Source: JAUHXS01 sp965213575 (GTDB taxonomy: Bacteria > Bacteroidota > Bacteroidia > Chitinophagales > JAUHXS01). From it: a DNA stretch of 64,000 bases. Under the pieces are notes generated by a model. It worked only from the letters and a program-made list of their open reading frames with translations, was not told the origin of the DNA and did not search any database. The stretch is from contig CBDBZN010000007.1 of assembly GCA_965213575.1 (NCBI GenBank), forward strand, positions 62,001 to 126,000, in the 5' to 3' direction. Within the stretch, counting starts at the first letter, position 1, and every line of letters starts with the position of its first letter. Positions 18,371-27,589 of this stretch are shown piece by piece. Made by a program: the position numbers and the translations under genes.

Positions 18371-20167
18371 GTGAAAGGAGGAGAATTTTTAATTAAGAAT
18401 GAACAACCGCAAGATATTTTCATCCCGGAAGAGTTCAATGAAGAGCAAAAAATGATTGCAGATATGACGAAAGAGTTTCTGCAAAATGAAGTTCTTCCAA
18501 ACCTTGATCGTATAGATATGCAAGAAGAAGGTTTAATGGTCAGCCTGCTCGATAAAGCCGGTGAATTAGGCTTATTAAGCACTTCTATCCCTGAAGATTT
18601 AGGTGGATTTGGAAAAGATTTTACCACTAATACATTGTTAACAGAAGTATTAGGAGCAGGGCATGCTTTTCCTGTTTCGTTACTGGCCCATACCGGAATT
18701 GGTACTTTGCCGATTTTATATTTTGGCACTGAAGCACAAAAACAAAAATACCTCCCTAAGCTAGCTACCGGAGAATTAAAAGCATGTTATTGCTTGACAG
18801 AACCCGGCTCTGGATCAGATGCTTTAGCAGCTAAAACAAAGGCAGTATTGAGCCAAGATGGAAGCCATTACATCATCAATGGGCAAAAAATGTGGATCAC
18901 CAATGCAGGTTTTGCAGATGTATTCATTGTGTTTGCACAATTGAGCGGAGAAAACCTTTCTGAAGGAAAATCAGGATTTACCGGTTTTATCCTAGAAAGG
19001 ACAATGGAAGGCCTTTCTGTAGGGGAAGAGGAACATAAGATGGGGATTAAAGGATCGTCTACGAGGCAAGTGTTTTTCGAAAATGTAAAAGTTCCTAAAG
19101 AGAATCTTTTAGGAGAAGCAGGTAAAGGCCATCTGATTGCTTTTAATATCCTCAATATTGGCCGCTTTAAATTATGTGCTGCTACCTTGGGCGCATCTAA
19201 ACAAACAGCGACTATTTCGGTTAAATATGCCAACGAACGCAATCAATTTAAGCAACCTATTTCCAATTTTGGAGCTATTCAATACAAATTAGCAGAGCAA
19301 GCTATTCGTATTTATGCTTGTGAGTCGGCAATGTATCGGGTAAGCGAATATATTAAAGCTAAAGAAGAGGAACTCACAAAAGCAGGTAAGAACTTTAATG
19401 AAGCCCTCATGGGAGCTGCACAAGAATACGCAGCGGAGTGTGCTATGCTGAAAGTTTTTGGATCAGAAGTGTTAGATTATGTAACAGATGAAGGAGTTCA
19501 AATACATGGAGGCTATGGCTTCTCGGAAGAATATCCGGTAGCCAGAGCTTACAGGGACTCAAGAATTAACAGGATTTTTGAGGGAACAAATGAGATCAAC
19601 AGAATGCTGACTATTGATACACTTTTAAAACGAGCAGTAAAGAAAGAGTTAGAGTTATTTAGTTCTGCTAAAGCCGTTCAAAAAGAATTAACTTCTATTT
19701 CATCCTTCCTTGACATGAAAGGAAATAAGGAAGAAGGTATTTTTAAAGAAGAAATCTACGCAATTAAAAATGCTAAAAAAGCAGTGTTGATGACGCTTGG
19801 AGCAGCAGCGGGAACTTATAAAGAAAAATTGGCTACTGAACAAGAAATAATGATGCATTGTGCAGATATGATCATTGATGTTTTTGCCGCAGAATCTACT
19901 TTACTAAGAACTCAAAAGCTCATTAATATAAAGGGTGAAGATGCAGTTAAGGAACAAATAGCCATGACTAAAGTATTTACGTCAACTATGATGGATAAAA
20001 TTCGGCTTGCCGGAAAAAATGCTATCATATCTTATGCGAAAGGCGATAACATTAAGAGAATGCTATGGGGATTAAAAAAGTTGACTCGATATAAATCTAT
20101 CAATGTGAAAGATGCCAGAAGATCAGTAGCTGCTAAGTTAATAAGTGAAAATAAGTACTGCTACTAG
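18371..20167 (+). CDS. Acyl-CoA dehydrogenase, long (about 600-residue) form
   Basis: Oxidises acyl-CoA to trans-2-enoyl-CoA with FAD in fatty-acid beta-oxidation. The N-terminal helical, middle (CYCLTEPGSGSDA, KMWITNAGFADVF) and C-terminal (GGYGFSEEYPVARAYRDSR) domains are complete. E404 in RIFEGTNEI is the expected catalytic base. A C-terminal extension of roughly 150 residues after the core is typical of VLCAD-like and Bacteroidota members of about 600 residues. GTG 18371 is the only plausible start; homologues begin with a similar KGGEFLIK. The stop overlaps the convergent WecA-like gene by four bases. Confidence 0.93.
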   Translation: MKGGEFLIKNEQPQDIFIPEEFNEEQKMIADMTKEFLQNEVLPNLDRIDMQEEGLMVSLLDKAGELGLLSTSIPEDLGGFGKDFTTNTLLTEVLGAGHAFPVSLLAHTGIGTLPILYFGTEAQKQKYLPKLATGELKACYCLTEPGSGSDALAAKTKAVLSQDGSHYIINGQKMWITNAGFADVFIVFAQLSGENLSEGKSGFTGFILERTMEGLSVGEEEHKMGIKGSSTRQVFFENVKVPKENLLGEAGKGHLIAFNILNIGRFKLCAATLGASKQTATISVKYANERNQFKQPISNFGAIQYKLAEQAIRIYACESAMYRVSEYIKAKEEELTKAGKNFNEALMGAAQEYAAECAMLKVFGSEVLDYVTDEGVQIHGGYGFSEEYPVARAYRDSRINRIFEGTNEINRMLTIDTLLKRAVKKELELFSSAKAVQKELTSISSFLDMKGNKEEGIFKEEIYAIKNAKKAVLMTLGAAAGTYKEKLATEQEIMMHCADMIIDVFAAESTLLRTQKLINIKGEDAVKEQIAMTKVFTSTMMDKIRLAGKNAIISYAKGDNIKRMLWGLKKLTRYKSINVKDARRSVAAKLISENKYCY

Positions 20168-21267
20168 TCATTTGCCATCATTTTATACTTCCCTCTATGG
20201 TATAAAATCTGTATTATGATAAAGGCAGCTAATAAGTAAATTATAATTATCAAGCTATACCATATATTCCATACATCAAATATTTTTAGAATACTATAGA
20301 TCAATCCTACAGATAAAAAAGATAGGCTACTTAAAATAATTACTACTTTATCATCTCTAAGGCCTAAATAAGCCAGATGATGTGTAGTATGGTCTTTACC
20401 TCCTACAAAAGGGCTTTGTCCTCTTCTGATCCTCGCGATCGTTACTGTTAAGGTATCTATGAGCGGAACTATAAATGCTATGCATGGTAGTAAAAATTGT
20501 TTTGGTTGGATCGCCCAACCATTAGGATCGCGATAATTCCATAAAAAAAGAATACTGGCCCCTGCGAGAAATACACCCAAAAATTGACTGCCCGTATCTC
20601 CCATAAACATTTTTGAAGGATACCAATTAAAATACAAAAATCCGATCAATGCGCCCATAACGCCAATTATTATGAGGCTATAAGCATTATTTAAGCCGTG
20701 ATCTATGAAAATACACATTAAAATAGAGATCAAAATGCTGATGGCAATATTAGCTGTGATGCCGTCCATATTATCAAGCATGTTAATAGAATTCATAATG
20801 CCTATTACCCAGAAAGTGGTAAATGCCATATTAAAATAAGAATAAGGAGAAATTTCAATTACCACGCCTGTAGCAATTAAGATATTTGCACATAAAAATT
20901 GGCCTACAAATTTTAAAAATGGATTAGTGTTATATGCATCATCTGCTAACCCGATAAAAAATCCTACCGTTGAGGCCACAATTAATCCTATTAGATTAAT
21001 GTTTGAAGTTAAATTATCACTTAAAGGCAAAAGTGAAAAGGCTGAAATAGAAAAGAGAAAGATTATATAAAATGAAATTCCTCCTAACGAAGGCTTCGCT
21101 TGTCCGCTCCATCTAATAATATTGGATTGTTGCCATTCTCTAACCCCCATTGTTGAAGAGAACTTTAAGAATAGCCCATTGATTATAACAGAAAAAACTA
21201 TTGCTGCTATAAAATAACAGCAATAACTCAGACAATAAGATACCGGAAATGCTAATATGTTGATCAT
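20164..21267 (-). CDS. Undecaprenyl-phosphate sugar-1-phosphate transferase (WecA/MraY family)
   Basis: Integral membrane enzyme of 367 residues with about ten helices. It moves a sugar-1-phosphate (often GlcNAc or a related N-acetyl sugar) from a UDP-sugar to undecaprenyl phosphate, starting a lipid-linked glycan. The Mg-binding MLDNMDGIT, the FMGDTGSQFLG motif and the cytoplasmic KDHTTHHLAYLGL loop (the HxHH-type sugar-binding signature) are visible. It is the last gene of the polysaccharide unit asnB-GT4-wza-wzc and is probably the priming transferase for that polymer. MraY itself is unlikely because no mur cluster is near. Confidence 0.92.
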   Translation of the reverse strand: MINILAFPVSYCLSYCCYFIAAIVFSVIINGLFLKFSSTMGVREWQQSNIIRWSGQAKPSLGGISFYIIFLFSISAFSLLPLSDNLTSNINLIGLIVASTVGFFIGLADDAYNTNPFLKFVGQFLCANILIATGVVIEISPYSYFNMAFTTFWVIGIMNSINMLDNMDGITANIAISILISILMCIFIDHGLNNAYSLIIIGVMGALIGFLYFNWYPSKMFMGDTGSQFLGVFLAGASILFLWNYRDPNGWAIQPKQFLLPCIAFIVPLIDTLTVTIARIRRGQSPFVGGKDHTTHHLAYLGLRDDKVVIILSSLSFLSVGLIYSILKIFDVWNIWYSLIIIIYLLAAFIIIQILYHRGKYKMMAND

Positions 21268-21310
21268 TAAAATTATATTATCATTTAATCACAATATCTA
21301 ATCTTAAATA

Positions 21311-23680
21311 TTATTTTTTGAAAATTTTATTCCAAAATGATATAGAGCTTGTACCTTCGTCTGAATAATAGCCGTAACCATATCCGTAACCATGGCCATA
21401 TCCGTAATTGGAAATTCCATCTCCAAGCGAATTTAAAACAACTGACAACTTTTTGATTTTATTTTCGTTTTTAACTTTATTTATATTATTGATAAAATCA
21501 TGCTTGGAATAATTAGCTCTTAGCACATACACAGGGTAATCTGCTATTTTTAAAAGCTCCATAGCATCTGTAACTATTCCAATTGGTGGAGTATCTATTA
21601 TAATTATCTCATAAATATTTTGCAATTCTTGGATGAGCTTTTGTTTATTATCTGAGTTAATTAGTTCAGCCGGATTAGGAGGAATAGCACCTGAAGTGAT
21701 AATATCAAAATTTTCATAAGTTGTTTTCTGAATGCAATCATGCAGTGATTTATCATTAATTAATAGGTTACTTAATCCAACATCATTAGGCAGGTCAAAT
21801 GCTTTATGTATTTTAGGTTTTCTCATGTCAAAATCTAATATGATAACTTTTTTGCCTGTCATTTTTAATATACCACCTATGTTTAAAGCAACAAACGTTT
21901 TACCTTCTCCGGAAATGGTGGAAGTGACCACTATCACTTTAGGCCCAGGCTCATTTGAAACAAATTGAAGATTTGTTCTTATTGACCTGAAAGCTTCAGA
22001 TATAGCTGATTTAGTATTGCGGTCAACTACCAAACGAGAGGTATCGAGAGCTTGGCTGCAATAATTAGGAATTACTCCCAATATATGAGCAGAGCAATAC
22101 CGTTCTAATTCAGCAATAGAAATTATTTTATCGTGAAGAAAATATTTTAGAATAATTAAGATGAATCCAATCATCAACCCCATTAAAATACTCGCTGTAT
22201 ATATAAGGCCTCTTCCGGGTGTTAAAGGTTTATAAGAAGGAAGAGCTTTTTCTAAGATCACTTTATTAGAGGTAATACCTTCTTTAACTATAGCAAATTC
22301 TGAGCGCTTATCAAGCAGCAACAAATAGAATTTTTCTTTAATGTCATTTAATCGCCTTAATCTGACAAACTCTGCTTCTTTATCGGGAAGCGTAAGCAAA
22401 TCCTTTTCATAATCCAAGAGTTGATCTTTCAATAATCTGTTTTTTGCAGTATTAGATTCGATAGCATCGTCAATACTTTCTAAAAGCATATTTTTAACAG
22501 TACTGATTTGACCTTCTAATAATTTAATGGACGGAACATTTTCATTTACACTTAGTAAAAGCTGATCCTTTTCTTCTTGTAAATCATTTAACCTTGAAAT
22601 GTATTCTGAAAAAGAACTGAAGGATTTACTCAACGTAAGCGGGGTATTTACAGTAAGATTTTCACCTTTTACCAAATATGATTTCAGCCATTGAAGCGCA
22701 CTTGCTTCCATAACTATATCCAGTTGTTTTGATTCTATTTGAGATAGATTCCCGGACAATTTAGTCTCCTCTATTTGGGGAGTAATGATCTTGTTGTCTT
22801 TTTTAAATTGTTTTAATTGATTTTCAGACACCGCTAAATCTTCACCAACAGATATTAATTGTTCATTTATGAAATTAATGACTAAAGAAGCGCTCTCTTT
22901 ACGATTCTCTAAATCATATTTTAAATATTCCTGAGTTATACTATTTACTGTCTGAGAAGCTTTAAGAGGTATAGGGTCTTTTAAACTGATAGCAATAGTA
23001 TTGGCATTTGGATTTTCGACAAAGACATTAATATCTTTAGACACCCTAGCTACAAGTGTCTCTATATTATTAATAAAAAAGTAATATTGTTTATTTAAAC
23101 ACTCTTCATTATAGTTTTGTTTGATAATTGAGACTTTAATTTTCCCATAAGGGAATTCGATCCATTGTCCAAAAGCAATAGGAGCTTCATTTAATTTTCT
23201 CTCATCAATAATAAGTTGGTAACCGTTAGGGGACAAGAAAATAAAATCTATTTTATTTCCATATATAATTGGATTATATATTTCTACGGCTACTTCAAAG
23301 GGAGATTTTAGATATAACTCGTTATCTAATACCTTATTTTGCTGAAAATAACTGATTTTAAACTGATCTCTATTTAGAGCTCTTTGTAAAACTTCTTTTG
23401 ATTTTATAACTTCCAATTCTCCATATACTTCATTTTGAGCTTTAATACCTTGTATATTCAATACTTCTTTAGTATACTCCGGCTTGACAATAATTATAGC
23501 AGTAGACTCATAAACAGGAATAGAATACCGAAAAAACAGGTAAGCAATTGCAAAGAAAATTATGGTTAATAATATGATCCATTTAAAGTTTCTTTTTAGT
23601 ATATAAATGAATAATGAAGGATTAAAATCTTCTCCAAAGAACTTTTGTAATGGACTTAGAATAACTGTTTTCTTCTGCAC
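21311..23680 (-). CDS. Polysaccharide co-polymerase and tyrosine autokinase (Wzc/ExoP type)
   Basis: 789 residues. A Wzz-type N-terminal domain with a first membrane helix near residues 34-50, a long periplasmic region with coiled coils (about 255-430), a second helix near 490-510, and a C-terminal BY-kinase domain. Walker A is SGEGKT (K594), Walker A' is ILDFDMRKP and Walker B is IIIDTPP. The tail has seven tyrosines between 759 and 772 in a Gly-Tyr repeat, the autophosphorylation cluster that controls oligomer assembly in this family. It regulates chain length and export of the polysaccharide together with the Wza-like protein 16 bases upstream. GTG start. Confidence 0.95.
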   Translation of the reverse strand: MQKKTVILSPLQKFFGEDFNPSLFIYILKRNFKWIILLTIIFFAIAYLFFRYSIPVYESTAIIIVKPEYTKEVLNIQGIKAQNEVYGELEVIKSKEVLQRALNRDQFKISYFQQNKVLDNELYLKSPFEVAVEIYNPIIYGNKIDFIFLSPNGYQLIIDERKLNEAPIAFGQWIEFPYGKIKVSIIKQNYNEECLNKQYYFFINNIETLVARVSKDINVFVENPNANTIAISLKDPIPLKASQTVNSITQEYLKYDLENRKESASLVINFINEQLISVGEDLAVSENQLKQFKKDNKIITPQIEETKLSGNLSQIESKQLDIVMEASALQWLKSYLVKGENLTVNTPLTLSKSFSSFSEYISRLNDLQEEKDQLLLSVNENVPSIKLLEGQISTVKNMLLESIDDAIESNTAKNRLLKDQLLDYEKDLLTLPDKEAEFVRLRRLNDIKEKFYLLLLDKRSEFAIVKEGITSNKVILEKALPSYKPLTPGRGLIYTASILMGLMIGFILIILKYFLHDKIISIAELERYCSAHILGVIPNYCSQALDTSRLVVDRNTKSAISEAFRSIRTNLQFVSNEPGPKVIVVTSTISGEGKTFVALNIGGILKMTGKKVIILDFDMRKPKIHKAFDLPNDVGLSNLLINDKSLHDCIQKTTYENFDIITSGAIPPNPAELINSDNKQKLIQELQNIYEIIIIDTPPIGIVTDAMELLKIADYPVYVLRANYSKHDFINNINKVKNENKIKKLSVVLNSLGDGISNYGYGHGYGYGYGYYSDEGTSSISFWNKIFKK

Positions 23681-23696
23681 AGTTTGATAAAATAGG

Positions 23697-24467
23697 TTAA
23701 CGTGTAAGGATGAAGTACAGCCCTAATGAACTGGTTATAATTCCTAGCACAGTCGCATAAGGTGCTAAAGCTCTAGCTAAACCGGTATTAAATTTATTAG
23801 CAGGTTCTACATAGATAATATCATTCGCTAATACATATAACTCTGATTGCTTCATACTTTCTATTTCTCTAAGATCTATAACTCTTATTTCAGGATCGTT
23901 TAAATCTCCTCGAATAATTTTTATTTTATATGCTTTATTATTGGTCCCTAAGCCTCCTGCTTTGGCAATAACCTCAATTATACTGGGATTTTCTCTATCT
24001 ATTTCTATTACTTGAGCACCCCCCTGTCCTAAAATATAATATACTCGCCTATTAGTGACCGTGATGGTTACATAAGGATCTTTATAATAGGTTGCATATT
24101 TATGCTCTAACAGTTTCTCAGTACCTCTAATCGTCAATCCTATGACTTTAATAGTATCAATGACCGGTAATTTAACATAGCCATCGTTGTCTACCAGATA
24201 AGTAGGTTGTTGTTGTTGTCGGTTAGTTGCCTGGTTTTCTTCCGTTAAAGCATTAATCAATTGATATCCATCATTGGTAAATATCTGCATCGTAATTCTA
24301 TCTCCTACATTGATTTTGTAATCTTTAATGTAGTTACTGTTTACAAAATCACCCAGATTTACATTTTGTTCTGCATCTTTAAACATTAATGTTGGATATA
24401 ATGAGCGACAAGAAGAAAGTCCTAAAATTATAACAATGAGCAAGAGGAAATTGTACTGTATTTTCAT
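23697..24467 (-). CDS. Polysaccharide export lipoprotein (Wza-like)
   Basis: 256 residues with a lipoprotein signal peptide; LSSC places the lipidated Cys at residue 20. The Poly_export domain begins with YKINVGDRITMQIF, and an SLBB-like region contains YYILGQGGAQVIEI. A single hydrophobic helix ends the protein (LGIITSSLGLYFILT), comparable to the outer-membrane-spanning helix of Wza. It forms the outer-membrane channel for capsule or exopolysaccharide. It lies between the GT4 gene (31 bases) and the wzc-like gene (16 bases). Confidence 0.93.
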   Translation of the reverse strand: MKIQYNFLLLIVIILGLSSCRSLYPTLMFKDAEQNVNLGDFVNSNYIKDYKINVGDRITMQIFTNDGYQLINALTEENQATNRQQQQPTYLVDNDGYVKLPVIDTIKVIGLTIRGTEKLLEHKYATYYKDPYVTITVTNRRVYYILGQGGAQVIEIDRENPSIIEVIAKAGGLGTNNKAYKIKIIRGDLNDPEIRVIDLREIESMKQSELYVLANDIIYVEPANKFNTGLARALAPYATVLGIITSSLGLYFILTR

Positions 24468-24498
24468 TTATAGCCTTTAGAGCTCCAAAGATAATAAA

Positions 24499-25686
24499 TT
24501 AAATATTTAAAAGCTCTTGATATACTTTGCCCATATTATGAACCAATGAGGTATAATTAAAACGATCAAGTACATTCTCCGAACCATTTTTAGAAAAGGC
24601 TATTCTCATGTTATCATCTTCTATTAATTGCAGTAATTTATCAGAAAAGGCTGCTAAATCATTTGATTTAACGAGCAATGCATTTTTACCAGGCAGCACA
24701 ATATCACGAATGCCTCCTACATCCGTAGATATGATAGGTTTATTGGCAGCTTGGGCTTCAATTAACGTAACCGGTGTGCCTTCATTCAAAGAGGTTAATG
24801 CTATAATATCTAATCCTGCATAAACTTCTTCCATATTTTTTATCCAAGATGTAAATTGCAAATTACTTTCCTGTTTAATATTATCAGACAAGCTATACGA
24901 TATTCTTAATGAATCTACCAAGTGTATTAATTCGTCTCTCCGTTCGCCATCGCCGATGATTAAAAATTTTACTTTTTTAGTCGTTTTGGAAAGGATTTTT
25001 TTAATAGCATAAATGAATAATTGGTGATTTTTAACCAGTACCAGCCTACCTATAATACCAATAGCAATAGTATCATCATCAAGTTTATATTTTGTTCTGA
25101 AAACTGCTCTTTTGATAGAAGTATCTTGTTGAAAACCGTTTAAGTCAAAGCCAAGAGAGACTACTGCAACTTTATCCGGCTTACATACTTGATAAGTAGT
25201 AGTTATTTCTTCTTTTTGGATATTGCTAATTGCGATTATTTTTGTAGAAATTTTTGCTAAGTACTTTTCAATTGCAGTGTATAATTTAGTTTTGAGAGGG
25301 CTAAAATAAGAATGGAAAGCATGCCCGTGATAGGTGTGAATGATAATAGGGACTTTTTCATGATATGCAGCCAATCGGCCTACTAAACCGGGCTTAGAAG
25401 CATGCGTATGTACAATGTCTGGTTTAAATGTTCGAATGATTTTCCGTATTTCTTTATAAGCTTTAAGATCATGTATAGGATGAAGGTTTCTATGCATCGA
25501 TTTAATATAAACGGGATGGATATCAAACTTCTGTAGAATGTGCTCAGAACTTGCTTCCGATTCGTCTTTCATGCCTGCCAACAGCATGGTTTCAAAATTT
25601 GAATCCATATATTTAGTTAGATAGGCGACATTAAAGGTGGGGCCGCCGATGTTTAACCTGTTGATTATACGTAGTATCTTTGGCAA
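24499..25686 (-). CDS. Glycosyltransferase family 4 (GT-B)
   Basis: 395 residues. The N-terminal half has RLNIGGPTFNVAYL (acceptor-side glycine loop) and DIVHTHASKPGLVGR. The C-terminal half has GIIGRLVLVKNH, FLIIGDGERRDEL and the donor-binding LTSLNEGTPVTLIEAQA with the EGxP...E pattern of family 4 retaining enzymes. It adds a sugar to the growing lipid-linked glycan; donor and linkage cannot be told. The start is a TTG four bases after the asnB stop. It is the only ordinary glycosyltransferase in this locus. Confidence 0.92.
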   Translation of the reverse strand: MPKILRIINRLNIGGPTFNVAYLTKYMDSNFETMLLAGMKDESEASSEHILQKFDIHPVYIKSMHRNLHPIHDLKAYKEIRKIIRTFKPDIVHTHASKPGLVGRLAAYHEKVPIIIHTYHGHAFHSYFSPLKTKLYTAIEKYLAKISTKIIAISNIQKEEITTTYQVCKPDKVAVVSLGFDLNGFQQDTSIKRAVFRTKYKLDDDTIAIGIIGRLVLVKNHQLFIYAIKKILSKTTKKVKFLIIGDGERRDELIHLVDSLRISYSLSDNIKQESNLQFTSWIKNMEEVYAGLDIIALTSLNEGTPVTLIEAQAANKPIISTDVGGIRDIVLPGKNALLVKSNDLAAFSDKLLQLIEDDNMRIAFSKNGSENVLDRFNYTSLVHNMGKVYQELLNI

Positions 25687-25690
25687 CTTA

Positions 25691-27556
25691 TTAAGCTTTA
25701 AAATAATTTACCCACCAATTTTGAAAAACTACAATTGCCCATAGTTGAGCCGGTGTATCATTCGGATCATTAGAATAAAATGCTTTCAGCAATTTTTGTA
25801 GATAGTCATAATCAAAAATGCCTTGTTCAATGATAAAATCTTTATCCGCTATATAATCATTAATATAAGAAGATAATTCTTCTTTTAAAATACTTTCAAT
25901 GGGTACTTCAAATCCTTTTTTAGGCCTATTAAGTATTTCACCGGGTAATAAATCTGAGAAAGCATCTTTAAGAATAATTTTCTGATTTTTAGCAGTGATT
26001 TTAAATTGTGATGGAAGTGAGTTGGCAAAATTTACAACCTTATGATCTAGAAAAGGCGTCCTCACTTCTAAGCCATTAGCCATCGACATTCTGTCAACTT
26101 TATAAAGCATATCATTTGGCAAAAGAAACTGCTGGTCCATTAGCAAATAATCATTCATGGTAGCGTCTTGAGTAAGAGTATAGGTTGAATTTATACTATT
26201 ATTAACTGTGGATTTTAATAAGTTAAACACATATTCATCATTCCCAATAGCACACCACAACCAATATATCTCACTGTTGGTACGGCCTTTGCTTTGAGCA
26301 AACCGATGTAATTGCCTTATTTTATTGCCAAAATAATTATTTCTCGATTTAGGCAGCAACGCCCAAAGCTTTTTTAAGCTTAGCGCTAATTGCTCATGTA
26401 TTTTTTTATTCTGAAACCGGTATAAAGCACGATGTTTGTTGTACCCCGCCAACAATTCATCTGCTCCATCTCCCGAAAGGGCTACTTTTACTTCATTTTG
26501 TGTGTATTTGCTCAATATATGGCCGGGAATGATGCTAGAATCAGCAAAAGGCTCGTCCATATATTTTAATACTTCAGCCGTGCTTTGAGCAATCTCTAAT
26601 TTATTTAACTTGAATGTGGTATGATCTGTTTGTAGCTGTTTGGCCATGAGTTCCGCAAACTTACTTTCATCGTAAAAAGAATTTTCATACCCTATCGAAA
26701 ATGTTTTAAGCTTATCATTATATTTTGAAGCAATTCCTGCAATAATAGAAGAATCAATACCGCCACTTAAAAACGAACCAAGTGGCACATCAGAAATCAT
26801 CCTATTTTGCACGGAGGTTTCTAGCTTATCTCTTAAAATATTTTTAGCTTCCTTGTACGAAATATCATTAACAGCAACATCTTCTGAAGGAAGTGAAAAA
26901 TAAGATCGAGTAGTGATATTGTGTTGTTTAATTACAGCAAAATGCCCCGGTAATAATTTTTGAGTGCTTTTAAGAATAGCATGAGGAGCGGGGATATAAT
27001 TAAATTTAAAATAAAGGCTCAGTGCATTAAGATCAATCTCTTTTTTGATCGGAAAAGGGAAAATGCCTTTGAGCTCAGATGAAAAGATTATTTGTTGTTC
27101 ATCTTGATAATAACATAAATGCTTAATGCCCATTCTGTCTCTGGCTAAAAAAACAGTTTCTTCTTCCTTATCGTAAATAGCAAAAGCAAAAAATCCGTCC
27201 AGCATCTCCAAGCAATCGACTCCATATTCAATAAATAAGTATAGAAGAACTTCCGTATCTGTATTTGATTTGAAAGCATGTTTATGCTCTAACTTTTTTT
27301 TAAGCGCTTGATAATTATAAATTTCTCCGTTGTAGATGATGGTATAGCGCCCAGAGCAATCACTCATTGGCTGATTGCCTTTTTCAGATAATCCGATAAT
27401 AGAAAGCCTAGTATGGCCCAACCCACAATGATGATGATAAAAAGCTCCTCTAGCATCAGGCCCGCGTTTTGCTAGAGATTGAATGGCATTATTTAAATTG
27501 CTTTGAAGCGCCTTGCTTTCTTGATCTTTAAGAATGTATCCGACAATGCCACACAT
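25691..27556 (-). CDS. asnB: Asparagine synthase, glutamine-hydrolysing
   Basis: 621 residues. C2 is the glutaminase nucleophile (MCGIVGY). The class II amidotransferase domain spans about 1-210 with RGPDARG and YNGEIYNY. The ATP-pyrophosphatase domain follows with the PP-loop SGGIDSS at 264-270. It is the first gene of a tightly spaced minus-strand polysaccharide unit (four bases to the GT4 gene). AsnB paralogues in such loci often amidate sugar or amino-acid substituents rather than free aspartate; which is true here is open. Divergent from holB with only 33 bases between start codons. Confidence 0.93.
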   Translation of the reverse strand: MCGIVGYILKDQESKALQSNLNNAIQSLAKRGPDARGAFYHHHCGLGHTRLSIIGLSEKGNQPMSDCSGRYTIIYNGEIYNYQALKKKLEHKHAFKSNTDTEVLLYLFIEYGVDCLEMLDGFFAFAIYDKEEETVFLARDRMGIKHLCYYQDEQQIIFSSELKGIFPFPIKKEIDLNALSLYFKFNYIPAPHAILKSTQKLLPGHFAVIKQHNITTRSYFSLPSEDVAVNDISYKEAKNILRDKLETSVQNRMISDVPLGSFLSGGIDSSIIAGIASKYNDKLKTFSIGYENSFYDESKFAELMAKQLQTDHTTFKLNKLEIAQSTAEVLKYMDEPFADSSIIPGHILSKYTQNEVKVALSGDGADELLAGYNKHRALYRFQNKKIHEQLALSLKKLWALLPKSRNNYFGNKIRQLHRFAQSKGRTNSEIYWLWCAIGNDEYVFNLLKSTVNNSINSTYTLTQDATMNDYLLMDQQFLLPNDMLYKVDRMSMANGLEVRTPFLDHKVVNFANSLPSQFKITAKNQKIILKDAFSDLLPGEILNRPKKGFEVPIESILKEELSSYINDYIADKDFIIEQGIFDYDYLQKLLKAFYSNDPNDTPAQLWAIVVFQNWWVNYFKA

Positions 27557-27589
27557 AGCTTATAAAATTAGTAAATTTGAGCTCCAATC

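Noticed and set aside
18371..18390. AAAGGAGGAG just after the GTG of the acyl-CoA dehydrogenase as a Shine-Dalgarno site for a later start
   Set aside because: Bacteroidota do not rely on such sites, no ATG/GTG/TTG sits at a proper distance, and the encoded KGGEFLIK is conserved in homologues.
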